From NCBI RefSeq assembly GCF_050510895.1, contig NZ_JBNINT010000001.1, positions 3,534,001 to 3,598,000 on the forward strand: 64,000 nt of DNA, read 5' to 3'. The position numbers were made by a program, and so were the translations under genes. Positions 26,316-35,454 of this stretch are shown piece after piece. Below the pieces are notes generated by a model. That model was not told the origin of the DNA. It ran no database searches and saw only the letters and a list, made by a program, of their open reading frames with translations. Origin of the DNA: Pannonibacter phragmitetus_B. Lineage in GTDB: Bacteria; Pseudomonadota; Alphaproteobacteria; Rhizobiales; Stappiaceae. Position 1 is the stretch's first letter. Every line of letters starts with the position of its first letter.

Positions 26316-27838
26316 ATGAGCCAGCTGATCGTTCTTCATCCCGACGACAATGTGGGTATCGTGAAGGAGCGCCTTGCCGCCGGCAGCGATCCTCTCGGGC
26401 TGGGTGTGGCTCTCGCCACACCCTCACACCGGGCCACAAGGTGGCCCTGACCGCAATCCCCACCGGAGCGGAAATCCTCAAGTTCGGCCAGATCATCGGC
26501 CGGGCCAGCAAGGACATCGCCGCTGGGGAGCACGTGCACACCCAGAACTGCGCCTTCGGGGACCACGATCAGCAGTATCAGACCGGTGCCGATCTGGAAC
26601 GGGCGAAGGCCGCTGTGCCCTCGCCCGCTCCGCGTACGTTTGACGGCTATCTGCGCAAGGATGGCCGTGTGGGCACCCGCAACTTCATCGCCCTCTGCGC
26701 CACGGTGAACTGCTCTGCCACCGTGATCCGCCGGGCGGCCTTCGAGCTGGAAAACTCCGGCGCACTCGAAGACTATCCGAATGTGGACGGCATCGTCGCC
26801 TTTGCCCACGGCACCGGCTGCGGCATGGCCTCCGAGGGGCGCGGCTTTGACATCCTGCAGCGCGTGCTGTGGGGCCATGCCACCCATCCTAACGTGGGCG
26901 CGGCCGTCTTCGTCGGCCTCGGCTGCGAGGTGATGCAGATCGCCCGCATGAAGCACACCTTCGGGGCAGAAGGCGCGGACCACTTCCACAGCCTGACCAT
27001 CCAGGAAACCGGCGGCACCCGTGCCACCATCGCGGCCATCAAGGCCAAGGTGCTGGAGATCCTGCCCGAGGTGAACAAGGCACAGCGCCAGCCCTGCCCT
27101 GTCTCGGCCCTGCGCATCGGCTTGCAGTGCGGCGGCTCGGACGGCCTGTCCGGCATCACCGCAAACCCGGCCCTTGGCAAGGCGTCGGACATGATTGTCG
27201 GCCTTGGCGGCACGGTGATCCTGTCGGAAACGCCGGAAATCTACGGTGCCGAACAGCTTCTGCTGCGCCGTGCTGCCTCGCAGAAGGTGGCGGATGATCT
27301 CATCGGCTGCATCCGTTGGTGGGAGCATTACACCGAGATGAACGACGGCAGCATGGACAACAACCCGAGCCCTGGCAACAAGGCGGGCGGGCTGACGACC
27401 ATTCTGGAAAAGTCGCTGGGGGCTGTCGCCAAGGCTGGCTCCACGCCGCTGACCGCCTTCTACGACTATGCCGCACAGGTAACGGAACCCGGCCTCGTCT
27501 TCATGGACACCCCCGGCTATGACCCCGTGTCAGCGACGGGTCAGATTGCGGGCGGCGCACAGCTGGTGGTCTTCACCACGGGCCGCGGCTCTGCCTTCGG
27601 CTCCAAGCCTGCGCCCACCATCAAGGTGGCCACCAACGACATCCTGTTCAACGCCATGCCGGAAGACATGGACCTGAACACCGGGGACGTGCTGTCGAAA
27701 GGCATCAGCCTTGAAGCCAAGGGCGAGGAAATCCTCGACATGATCCTCGCCGTCGCCTCAGGCCAGAAGTCCAAATCCGAAGCCCTTGGCCTTGGCGACA
27801 ACGAGTTCGTGCCCTGGCAGGTCGGCGCAGTGATGTAA
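26316..27838 (+). CDS. uxaA: altronate dehydratase family protein UxaA, frameshifted
   Basis: Dehydrates altronate to 2-keto-3-deoxygluconate in an iron-dependent reaction. The N-terminal SAF domain has IPTGAEILKFGQIIG and EHVHTQNCAF; the catalytic domain has RVGTRNFIALCATVNCSATV, AHGTGCGM, GLGCEVMQI, QCGGSDGLSG and the MDNNPSPGNKAGGL block. One C is missing from the run at 26421-26423, moving the first ~35 codons to another frame; total ~507 residues. It is last in the operon and followed by a repeat and a terminator. Its partner reductase here looks like UxuB, so the specificity of one of the two needs checking. Confidence 0.88.
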
Positions 27839-27840
27839 TA

Positions 27841-27940
27841 CCAACTCTCGATGAGCTTGACTTATCGAGAGTTGGTCAAGCCCGTGCGGCGCTTGAGCAT
27901 TTTCAAGGCGTGATGCGTCAGCATCGAAAGCCTTGGTACA
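27841..27940 (+). repeat. 100-bp structured interspersed repeat, copy 2
   Basis: Three bases after the uxaA stop. It has a 15-bp stem CCAACTCTCGATGAG/CTTATCGAGAGTTGG with loop CTTGA (one G-T pair), the conserved middle CAAGCCCGTGCGGCG, and the nested hairpin CAAGGC..GATGC-GTCA-GCATC..GCCTTG. It differs from the copy at 60968 at about 15 of 100 positions, many as compensating pairs in the first stem. Copy 1 is the more distant relative. Confidence 0.88.
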
Positions 27941-27944
27941 ATAA

Positions 27945-27972
27945 AAAGGCATGGCGCCAGCGCCATGCCTTT
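27945..27972 (+). terminator. terminator of the uronate operon
   Basis: AAAGGCATGGCG-CCAG-CGCCATGCCTTT is a 12-bp perfect stem with A and T tails folded into it, typical of a bidirectional intrinsic terminator. It follows the repeat and ends the uxaC-uxaA transcript. Confidence 0.8.
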
Positions 27973-27990
27973 GCAGATCCTTGCGGACCG

Positions 27991-28031
27991 AAACAAATAC
28001 CCGGCGGGGCTGACCCGCCGGGTATTTGTTT
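27991..28031. terminator. bidirectional terminator between uxaA and lepA
   Basis: An 18-bp perfect inverted repeat (left arm 27991-28008 AAACAAATACCCGGCGGG, loop GCTGA, right arm 28014-28031). The AAAC...GTTTT ends give T tracts on both strands. It begins at the lepA stop codon and faces the uronate operon, so it stops both convergent units. Confidence 0.92.
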
Positions 28032-29836
28032 TATTCGTCCATCTTGAGGGCCTTGATGAAGGCTTCCTGCGGGATCTCGACCTTGCCGAACTGGCGCATC
28101 CGCTTCTTGCCCTCCTTCTGCTTTTCCAGAAGCTTGCGCTTGCGGGTCGCGTCGCCGCCATAGCACTTGGCGGTCACGTCCTTGCGCAAGGCGGCGAGGG
28201 TTTCGCGGGCGATCACCCGGGCGCCGATGGCGGCCTGGATCGGGATCTTGAACATGTGACGGGGGATCAGATCCTTCAGCTTCTCGCACATGGCGCGGCC
28301 ACGGCGCTCGGCTTGAGAGCGATGGATCAGCATCGACAACGCATCGACGGGTTCCTCGTTGACGAGGATCGACATCTTGACGAGGTCACCTTCGCGGTAA
28401 TCCGACAAGGAATAGTCGAAGGAGGCGTAGCCCTTGGAGATGGACTTGAGGCGGTCGTAGAAGTCAAAGACGACTTCGTTCAGCGGCAGGTCATAGGTGA
28501 CCATGGCACGCGAGCCCACATAGGCCAGATCCACCTGCACGCCGCGCCGTTCCTGGCACAGCTTCAGGATGGCGCCGAGATACTCGTCCGGCGTCATGAT
28601 GTTGGCGCGGATCCACGGCTCGCGGATCTCCTGAATCTTCACGACATCCGGCATGTCCGCCGGGTTGTGCAGTTCCACTTCCGAGCCATCGGTCAGGGTC
28701 ATCTGGTAGACCACCGAAGGTGCCGTGGCGATGAGGTCGAGATCGAACTCACGCGACAGGCGCTCCTGAATGATTTCCAGATGCAAGAGGCCAAGGAAGC
28801 CGCAGCGGAAGCCGAAGCCCAGCGCCGCAGAGGTTTCCATCTCGAAGGAGAAGCTGGCGTCGTTGAGGCGCAGCTTGCCGACGGCAGCGCGCAGATCCTC
28901 AAAGTCGCCCGCATCCACCGGGAAGAGACCGCAGAACACCACCGGCTGCGCCGGCTTGAAGCCTGGCAGTGCTTCGGTGCAGGGCTTGCGCTCATCCGTG
29001 ATCGTGTCACCGACGCGGGTGTCGGCCACTTCCTTGATCGAACCGGTCAGCACACCGATCTCGCCGGGGCCGATCTGGTCCACCTGCAGGAATTTCGGCG
29101 TCATCACGCCGACACGGTCCACTTCATAGGAGGCGTCTGTGCCCATCATGCGGATGCGCTGGCCGCGCTTCAGCGTGCCGTCGATAATGCGTACCAGCAC
29201 CATCACGCCCAGATAGGGGTCATACCAGCTGTCCACCAGCATGGCCTTCAGCGGCCCGTCCCTGTCGCCCTTCGGCGCCGGAAGACGGGTGACGATGGCT
29301 TCCAGCACATCCTCGATGCCAAGGCCGGTCTTGGCGGAAATCATCACCGCATCGGACGCATCAATGCCGATCACTTCCTCGATCTGCTCCTTTACCCGGT
29401 CCGGCTCGGCGGCGGGCAGGTCGATCTTGTTGAGGACGGTGACAATCTCGTGGTTGTTGTCGATGGCCTGATAGACGTTGGCCAGCGTCTGGGCTTCCAC
29501 GCCCTGGCTGGCATCGACCACCAGAAGCGAGCCCTCGCAGGCCGCCAGCGAGCGCGAGACTTCATAGGCAAAGTCCACGTGGCCCGGCGTGTCGATCAGG
29601 TTCAGGATATATTGCTGCCCGTCCTTGGCATTGTAGACGAGGCGCACAGTCTGCGCCTTGATCGTGATGCCGCGTTCCCGCTCGATGTCCATCGAGTCAA
29701 GAACCTGCTCGGTCATCTCCCGGTCCGTCAGCGTGCCCGTCATCTGGATGAGACGGTCCGCAAGCGTGGACTTGCCGTGGTCAATGTGGGCCACGATGGA
29801 GAAGTTGCGAATATTGGAAATGGGCTGGCTCGTCAT
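28031..29836 (-). CDS. lepA: elongation factor 4 (back-translocase LepA)
   Basis: A 601-residue translational GTPase. G1 AHIDHGKSTLADRL, G2 REMTEQVLDSMDIERERGIT, G3 DTPGHVDF, G4 VLNKIDLPAA and the LepA-specific C-terminal domain ending with a lysine-rich region (RKRKLLEKQKEGKKRMRQF) are all present. EF4 acts on ribosomes in the post-translocation state and helps under ionic stress. I place the start at ATG 29836 (MTSQPISNIRNFSIVAHIDHG); the longer frame to 29941 shows no family similarity. Confidence 0.96.
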   Translation of the reverse strand: MTSQPISNIRNFSIVAHIDHGKSTLADRLIQMTGTLTDREMTEQVLDSMDIERERGITIKAQTVRLVYNAKDGQQYILNLIDTPGHVDFAYEVSRSLAACEGSLLVVDASQGVEAQTLANVYQAIDNNHEIVTVLNKIDLPAAEPDRVKEQIEEVIGIDASDAVMISAKTGLGIEDVLEAIVTRLPAPKGDRDGPLKAMLVDSWYDPYLGVMVLVRIIDGTLKRGQRIRMMGTDASYEVDRVGVMTPKFLQVDQIGPGEIGVLTGSIKEVADTRVGDTITDERKPCTEALPGFKPAQPVVFCGLFPVDAGDFEDLRAAVGKLRLNDASFSFEMETSAALGFGFRCGFLGLLHLEIIQERLSREFDLDLIATAPSVVYQMTLTDGSEVELHNPADMPDVVKIQEIREPWIRANIMTPDEYLGAILKLCQERRGVQVDLAYVGSRAMVTYDLPLNEVVFDFYDRLKSISKGYASFDYSLSDYREGDLVKMSILVNEEPVDALSMLIHRSQAERRGRAMCEKLKDLIPRHMFKIPIQAAIGARVIARETLAALRKDVTAKCYGGDATRKRKLLEKQKEGKKRMRQFGKVEIPQEAFIKALKMDE

Positions 29837-29937
29837 GCTTGCCCGTTTACCACTCCAATTGGCTTCCGCAAAGGGGATTGCAGCGGTTGGAGCATGGGTT
29901 TCCGGCGTATTTTTTAACCCTGATGCGAAGACTTGAC

Positions 29938-30864
29938 TCAAATCCCGTGCCGGGGAGGCAAATCACGGCGCAGGATGGTGCCGAACCGGGCTGCTTCGTC
30001 CGCAATTTCGAGAGCAAAGTCGAGCAGCATTTCCTGCTCAAGTGATTTGCGCGACTGAACCACCAGCGCAATATCACGGGTCAGAGGCTCGAAATCAGCG
30101 GGGCGGATTTCGACGAGACGACCCGCTGCCAGCGAAGCCTCAACAGACGAGCGGACAAAGAAGCCGATCCCCTCCCCTGCCTCCACCAGATAGCGCCCCG
30201 GCTCAGTGGGAAGCTCCACACAGGAGGGAGCGGCGAGCGTCAGCGACGTCATCCGCGCCGGAGCGATCTGCCACCAGCGCAGATTGAAGAAGCGCGGCGC
30301 AAGGCGCAGGGCCTCCAGCATGTCCGGCGCCTCGCCGATCCGCTCCGCCACGGCAGGGGCCGCCACCAGCGGCAGATCCTCGCGCAGCACGAACAGCGCC
30401 TCCAGATGAGTCAGCAGCGGATCAATATTGGGCCAGCACATGACGGCAAGATCCACCTCGCGCTCATGCAACATGGTGGCCACATGTGTGTGGCGGCCAT
30501 CGCGCACGATCACATCCACCCCGGCGTGACCGCGCTGGAAGCGCAGCAGCGCGCGGCTGACCAGCGGCATGATCATGGTGCTGAGCGTTCCGATGGCGAC
30601 ACGTCCGCGCTCGGCCCGTTTCAGCGCCTCGCGCGCCTCCTGCATCACACCCAGCATGCGCCGGCAATAGGGCAGGAAGCTGATACCGACATCCGTCAGG
30701 CGCACATTGCGGCCCCGCAGGAACAATGCCCCGCCAATGGCATCTTCCAGGGCCTTGATGCGCATGGAAACCGTGGCCTGGGTGACATTGAGCCGGGCGG
30801 CTGCCCGGGTGAAGCTGCCATCACGCACCACACGGTCGAAAGTTCGGAGCTGATCAAAGTCCAT
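29938..30864 (-). CDS. LysR-family transcriptional regulator
   Basis: N-terminal winged helix (MDFDQLRTFDRVVRDGSFTR, then AARLNVTQATVSMRIKALE) and a type 2 periplasmic-binding-like effector domain from residue ~90. The start is ATG 30864; the longer open frame enters the neighbouring gene. It is divergent from a GNAT acetyltransferase across 88 bases, the classical LysR arrangement, so control of that gene is the simplest guess. The effector is unknown. Confidence 0.88.
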   Translation of the reverse strand: MDFDQLRTFDRVVRDGSFTRAAARLNVTQATVSMRIKALEDAIGGALFLRGRNVRLTDVGISFLPYCRRMLGVMQEAREALKRAERGRVAIGTLSTMIMPLVSRALLRFQRGHAGVDVIVRDGRHTHVATMLHEREVDLAVMCWPNIDPLLTHLEALFVLREDLPLVAAPAVAERIGEAPDMLEALRLAPRFFNLRWWQIAPARMTSLTLAAPSCVELPTEPGRYLVEAGEGIGFFVRSSVEASLAAGRLVEIRPADFEPLTRDIALVVQSRKSLEQEMLLDFALEIADEAARFGTILRRDLPPRHGI

Positions 30865-30952
30865 CGATTGAATTTTCTTATGGATCTGATAATTTCTTTT
30901 GCATTCAGAGGGTATAGAAAGCAGAAATCTAATGCAATCCGGAACACAAGCC

Positions 30953-31480
30953 ATGCACCTGCGCCCCGCCACCCACGACGACCTCCCCGCCCTGCTCGAC
31001 ATTCACAACACCGCCGTGCGGGAGCTTCGGGCCATCTGGACCGACCGGCTTGAAACGCTGGAGGACCGGAAAAAATGGTTGGAGGGCCGCCAGGCCGCAG
31101 GCCTCCCGGTGATCGTGGCCGTCGATGAGAATGGTGGACTGCTTGGCTATGCCAGCTACGGCCCCTTCCGCGCCAAGGAGGGCTATAACCTGACCATGGA
31201 GCACTCGATCTACGTCAACAAGACGGCTCAGGGCAAAGGCACCGGCAAGGCACTTCTTCAGGATCTGATCGAGCATGCAAAGGCCGCCGGGCTGCACACG
31301 CTGGTCGGAGCAGTGGACGCAGACAACGCTGCCTCCCTCGCCCTGCACGCAAAGTTCGGCTTCACCGAAACAGGCCGCCTGCCGCAGGTCGGCTTCAAGT
31401 TCGGCCAGTGGATGGACCTGATCTTTGTGGTCAAGGTGCTGTCAGACCAGCCTGCACCGCCTGCCGGCTCTGCGAGCTGA
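30953..31480 (+). CDS. GNAT N-acetyltransferase (phosphinothricin acetyltransferase-like)
   Basis: A 175-residue acetyltransferase of the Pat/Bar-like group: MHLRPATHDDLPALLDIHN at the start, YASYGPFRAKEGYNLTMEHS in the middle, and the acetyl-CoA loop QGKGTGKALLQDLIEHA. NAASLALHAKFGFTETG closes the fold. Such enzymes acetylate small amines such as phosphinothricin, methionine sulfoximine or amino acids. ATG 30953 gives the family's usual N terminus. Divergent from the LysR gene and convergent with the phn cluster. Confidence 0.85.
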   Translation: MHLRPATHDDLPALLDIHNTAVRELRAIWTDRLETLEDRKKWLEGRQAAGLPVIVAVDENGGLLGYASYGPFRAKEGYNLTMEHSIYVNKTAQGKGTGKALLQDLIEHAKAAGLHTLVGAVDADNAASLALHAKFGFTETGRLPQVGFKFGQWMDLIFVVKVLSDQPAPPAGSAS

Positions 31481-31543
31481 TACCCCTCTTGCGGCCGATG
31501 TGCGAGGACAGAGGCAGGCTACTCGCCGCAGCAGCAAGAGCCA

Positions 31544-32161
31544 TCAACCGCCGTATTTCTCCAGAAAGGCCTCCGCCTTCATCTGGCGGAAATCGGGGAG
31601 AGCGAGACGCAACCGCTCGTGATCCCAGTCCCACCAGGCAAGCTGCAGCAAACGTTCCGCGGTTGCTGCAGCAAAACGGGGACGCAGCAGCGTTGCGGTG
31701 ACGCCCGCAACAATGGTGTAGGGCGCCACATCCTTGGTCACCACAGCTCCGGCAGCGACAATGGCGCCTGCGCCAATGGTCACATCCGGCTTGATGATGG
31801 CGCCATGCCCGATCCACGTGTCCGGGCCAATGACCGTTCGCCTCGAAGCACGCCTTGCAAAGAATTCCGCATCATCTGCCTCCTCTTCCCAGTAATAGCT
31901 GGAGCGGTAGAGGAAGTGATGCAGGCTGGCGTGGTCCATCGGGTGATCGGTTGGACCAATCCGGGTCATGGCCGCCACATTCGCGAACTTGCCCAGTTCC
32001 GTGTTGGCAATATCAGCCATCTGGTCGCAATAGGCGTAGTCGCAGAAAGTGGAGTTTGTAATCCGGCTGTCCCTGCCCGCCTCGCAATAGGCCCCGAAGG
32101 TGGAATTGACCACCTGGACACCGGGATGGAGGAAAGGCTCAGCGGCGGAAAGCTTCGGCAT
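31544..32161 (-). CDS. phosphonate-cluster hexapeptide-repeat acetyltransferase
   Basis: Left-handed beta-helix acyltransferase: isoleucine-rich hexapeptide repeats run through NSTFGAYCEAGRDSRITNS and IGHGAIIKPDVTIGAGAIVA, with a WW-rich loop before the C-terminal end (LAWWDWDHERL). It matches the transferase group repeatedly found in alphaproteobacterial phn operons. It follows phnE2 by 41 bases on the same strand. I infer O- or N-acetylation of an aminophosphonate or of a C-P lyase intermediate; the substrate is not established from sequence. Confidence 0.82.
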   Translation of the reverse strand: MPKLSAAEPFLHPGVQVVNSTFGAYCEAGRDSRITNSTFCDYAYCDQMADIANTELGKFANVAAMTRIGPTDHPMDHASLHHFLYRSSYYWEEEADDAEFFARRASRRTVIGPDTWIGHGAIIKPDVTIGAGAIVAAGAVVTKDVAPYTIVAGVTATLLRPRFAAATAERLLQLAWWDWDHERLRLALPDFRQMKAEAFLEKYGG

Positions 32162-32202
32162 GATATGATCCGTCTGAGGCTGCCCCTAAGGGGCGGCAAA
32201 CT

Positions 32203-33534
32203 TCATTCACCCTTGATCAGCTTCTTGCGCAGCCATCCGGACAGGCTGTCCATGGCCATCACCATCAGCACGATCAGCGTCATGTAATAGGCCACCTCTT
32301 CCCAGTCGCGCTGGGTCTGGATGGCCTGTGTCAGCAGCAGACCGATGCCGCCGCCAACGATGGCGCCGATGACCGTTGCGCTGCGGGTGTTGGATTCAAG
32401 GAAGTAGAGCGCCTGGCTTAGCAGCACCGGCATCACCTGTGGCACAACGCCGAAGCGGGCGCGCTGCACCGCATTGGCGCCGGTAGAGCGCACGCCCTCC
32501 ACCTGCTTCTCGTCGATGTTCTCCAGCGCTTCGGAGAAGAGTTTGCCGAAACTGCCCGTGTCGGTGATCATGATGGCAAGGGCGCCAGTCATTGGGCCGG
32601 GACCAAAGGCGCGGGACAGAATGATGGTCCAGATGAGACCATCCACGCCGCGGATGAAGTCGAACACACGGCGGGCAGCGAAGCGGAACGGCCCCAGCGG
32701 ATTGAAGTTGCGTGCTGCAAGGAAGCTGAGCGGGAAGGCGATCAGCGCGGCGCCCGCCGTGCCGAGGAAAGCCATCAGCATGGTTTCAAATATGGCCCAG
32801 GCCACATCGCCATGCCGCCACATGCGGTTGGTCCAGAAGTCATGCAGCATGGCCGGAGCATTGGCCTGTTCCGGGTTGACCCGCTCGCCCCACAGGGCCA
32901 GGTTCATCAACTCCAGCGGACCCTTGCCGTAGAATGGGCTGTCGAGGGTGAAGAAGAACAGCTCCCAGCCCGGGAAGTAGCGGAAGGTCTCCACCTTGGA
33001 GCGGGTGTAGGCAAAGCGCCCGGCCTTGGTCGTCACGGACACGCGGGAGTCCGAGGCATTGATCCAGTCCGGCAGCGGCTGCGGAGCCATCAGCTTCAGG
33101 CTGTTGCCGTCGGGCTGGACGTCAATGACGCCATAGCCCGGCACTTCATAACGCGCTCCTGCCGCGTCATAGGTGATCACGTGGCCATTGCCCAGATCGA
33201 CCACAGTGGTCGTGCCGTCACTGGTCACCCAGTCCGGCAGCATGCCCGGCGGATAGGCGCCCTTGTTCTCGCCCTCCACGGACACGGACAGGCCGCCGTT
33301 GCGGTTGTCGCGCGTCACATGCACCTTGTAGGACCAGAAGTCCGCCAGCAGGATGGCCGCATTGTCCAGTCTTGCCCGCTGCGCCAGGCCCGCCAGATCG
33401 AAGGCAAAGGCCGCATAAGCAAGATAGGCAAGGATCAGGCCTGGCACCGCGAAGGCAGCGATGCGCCGGTTGCGGAAGCGGGTGAGGATGGTGCTGTTGA
33501 GGTTCGCCGTCTGCGGCATGTCCATGGTGGCCAT
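32203..33534 (-). CDS. phnE: phosphonate ABC transporter permease PhnE (long form)
   Basis: 443 residues. One N-terminal helix (~residues 27-47) is followed by a ~180-residue soluble, beta-rich segment, then the binding-protein-dependent permease core of about six helices. The EAA-like loop is VEGVRSTGANAVQRARFGVVPQVMP. PhnE pairs with PhnC and PhnD for phosphonate import. The ~180-residue extracytoplasmic insertion is absent from the neighbouring permease and suggests a direct contact with the binding protein. The gene begins 1 base after phnE1 ends. Confidence 0.9.
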   Translation of the reverse strand: MATMDMPQTANLNSTILTRFRNRRIAAFAVPGLILAYLAYAAFAFDLAGLAQRARLDNAAILLADFWSYKVHVTRDNRNGGLSVSVEGENKGAYPPGMLPDWVTSDGTTTVVDLGNGHVITYDAAGARYEVPGYGVIDVQPDGNSLKLMAPQPLPDWINASDSRVSVTTKAGRFAYTRSKVETFRYFPGWELFFFTLDSPFYGKGPLELMNLALWGERVNPEQANAPAMLHDFWTNRMWRHGDVAWAIFETMLMAFLGTAGAALIAFPLSFLAARNFNPLGPFRFAARRVFDFIRGVDGLIWTIILSRAFGPGPMTGALAIMITDTGSFGKLFSEALENIDEKQVEGVRSTGANAVQRARFGVVPQVMPVLLSQALYFLESNTRSATVIGAIVGGGIGLLLTQAIQTQRDWEEVAYYMTLIVLMVMAMDSLSGWLRKKLIKGE

Positions 33535-33535
33535 G

Positions 33536-34414
33536 TCAGTGTCCTTTCACCAGCCTGTGACGGGCATGGTCCGACAGCCGGTCGATCAGCACGATTGTGA
33601 CGAAGAGCATCAGGAAGATGGCCACCACTTCGTCGTAGCGGCCCTGCCCCCATTGCATGGCAATCTTCAGGTCATAGCCGATGCCGCCGGACCCGACGAA
33701 GCCGAGAATGGCGGAGGCGCGCACATTGATCTCGAAGCGCATCAGCGCATAGGAAAGCCAGTTGGGCGACACCTGCGGAATGACGCCGAGCCACATCTTC
33801 TGCACCCAAGAAGCCCCTACAGAGGCGAGGCCTTCGACGGGCTTCAGATCGGCGTTTTCCGCCACTTCCGAGAAAAGTTTGCCAAGCGCGCCTGCCGTGT
33901 GCAGGGCGATGGCGATGACGGCCGGCACAGGGCCGCCGCCGAGAATGAACACGAGCACCAGCGCAACCACGATCTCCGGAATGGCGCGCAGGGCGTCCAT
34001 CATCCGGCGGAACAGCGGCACAAGGCGGGGCCAGCGGGCGAGGCTGCGGGTTGCCAGCAGCGCCAGCAGCATGGCGGCTAGCGCGCCGGTCAGCGTTGCC
34101 GTTGCGGCGATGTTCACCGTTTCGATCAGGGAGGCGAAATGACTGGCCATCAAACCGGGCAGCACAGCCCGCTTGGCCCAGGCTTCTGCCAGAACTTCGG
34201 ACGGGAAATCGAACACCTGCGACAGGCCGTTCCAGAAGCCGCCGGCATTGCGCCCGTCGGCCATGATCCAGCCGGAGGAGAACAGCATGATGAAGAAGAG
34301 CAGCAGCACGCCGCCATAGAGGCGCTTGCGCCGTGTCATCTCCAGATAAGCTTCATGATGCGAGGCAACGCCCTTGCGGCTGCCGCCATCAGCTCCATAC
34401 GCGAGATTGGTCAT
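33536..34414 (-). CDS. phnE: phosphonate ABC transporter permease PhnE (short form)
   Basis: A 292-residue permease with an N-terminal helix (LYGGVLLLFFIMLFSSGWIM) and the standard core; its EAA loop is VEGLASVGASWVQKMWLGVIPQVSP. It forms a heterodimer with the long PhnE, as in rhizobial phnCDE1E2 systems. I chose ATG 34414 (MTNLAYGADGG); the longer frame to 34543 overlaps phnD. Intact. Confidence 0.9.
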   Translation of the reverse strand: MTNLAYGADGGSRKGVASHHEAYLEMTRRKRLYGGVLLLFFIMLFSSGWIMADGRNAGGFWNGLSQVFDFPSEVLAEAWAKRAVLPGLMASHFASLIETVNIAATATLTGALAAMLLALLATRSLARWPRLVPLFRRMMDALRAIPEIVVALVLVFILGGGPVPAVIAIALHTAGALGKLFSEVAENADLKPVEGLASVGASWVQKMWLGVIPQVSPNWLSYALMRFEINVRASAILGFVGSGGIGYDLKIAMQWGQGRYDEVVAIFLMLFVTIVLIDRLSDHARHRLVKGH

Positions 34415-34490
34415 GTTGCCCTGACATGGTGCCCTGAAAATGCGAGTGCCGGGCTCCATTGCTGGAGCCCGGCATGAATATGCGGAGAGC

Positions 34491-35390
34491 TTACTTGGCT
34501 TCCTGCAGCTTGCGGGCGGCGATGATGCCGAGGTAGGCATCATGGGTCACCGGGACCAGATCCTTGGCTTCGCCATGGGACAGGGCGTAGGCGCACTTGG
34601 GATCGTCCTGCCACATGGTGTCGGCGATGGCGGTAACCTTGGCCTTCACGTCAGCCGGCAGAGCCTTGCGGATCACGTAGGGACCTTCCGGGATCAGCTT
34701 GGACTTCCAGATCTCGACGAGATCGTTCATGTCCACGATGCCAGCGTCCGAAGCCTTGCGGAAGGCGCCGGAGTTGTAACCGTCTTCCCAGTTGCCAAGG
34801 CCGTCAGCCCAGCTCACCGCAGCATCGAAGTCACCGTTGGCGACGCCGACGATGGACTGCTCGTGACCACCGGAGAACTTCACTTCACCGAAGTACTGGT
34901 CGAGCTTGCCATAGGTGTCCTGCAGCTCGGCACCCGGAACCAGATAACCGGAGGTGGAGTTCGGATCAGCGAAGGCAAAGCGCTTGCCCTTGGCCTGCTC
35001 GATCGAGGTGATGCCGCTGTCCTTGCGGGCAAAACCGATCGAGTAGTAACCGGTCGAGCCATCCATGTTCTGCTTCGTCAGAACCGGCTCAACGGCTTCA
35101 GGGTTGGTCAGGTAGATCTTGGCATAGCCGGAAGCGCCGAGGCCGGCGAAGTCGATCGAACCGCCGAGCATGCCCTGGATCACACCGTCATAGTCAGCCG
35201 GGGTGAAGAGCTTGACCGGCACGCCGAGGGCTTCTTCCACCTTGACGCGGAAGCACTCGTTCGAGGTCATGCGGTCCTGGGCGTTTTCGCCGCCGAGGAT
35301 ACCGATGTTGAACTGGGTGATCTTTTCCTGCGCACCGGCAACGGTGGTGCAGGCAAGCGAGAGGGCAGTCGCCAGAAGCAGCTTCTTCAT
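34491..35390 (-). CDS. phnD: phosphonate-binding periplasmic protein PhnD
   Basis: Signal peptide (MKKLLLATALSLACTTVAGA, cleavage after AGA), then a PhnD-type solute-binding fold with FNIGILGGENAQDRM, FADPNSTSGYLVPGAEL and FSGGHEQSIVGVANGDFDAA. The SGG-x-x-QS block contacts the phosphonate group in this family. It feeds PhnE1/E2/C. Start ATG 35390 is the only one giving a signal peptide; TGGAGTTC is upstream. Confidence 0.93.
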   Translation of the reverse strand: MKKLLLATALSLACTTVAGAQEKITQFNIGILGGENAQDRMTSNECFRVKVEEALGVPVKLFTPADYDGVIQGMLGGSIDFAGLGASGYAKIYLTNPEAVEPVLTKQNMDGSTGYYSIGFARKDSGITSIEQAKGKRFAFADPNSTSGYLVPGAELQDTYGKLDQYFGEVKFSGGHEQSIVGVANGDFDAAVSWADGLGNWEDGYNSGAFRKASDAGIVDMNDLVEIWKSKLIPEGPYVIRKALPADVKAKVTAIADTMWQDDPKCAYALSHGEAKDLVPVTHDAYLGIIAARKLQEAK

Positions 35391-35454
35391 AAGAACTCCA
35401 TTTTCACAGAATAGAGGCCTGAACCGGCTTGCTGCCGGCCTCAGGCCGGGACCG

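Noticed and set aside
27965..29917. A 650-codon open frame on the plus strand opposite lepA
   Set aside because: It is the reverse-strand shadow of a high-GC conserved gene; lepA on the minus strand has all GTPase motifs and the shadow has none.
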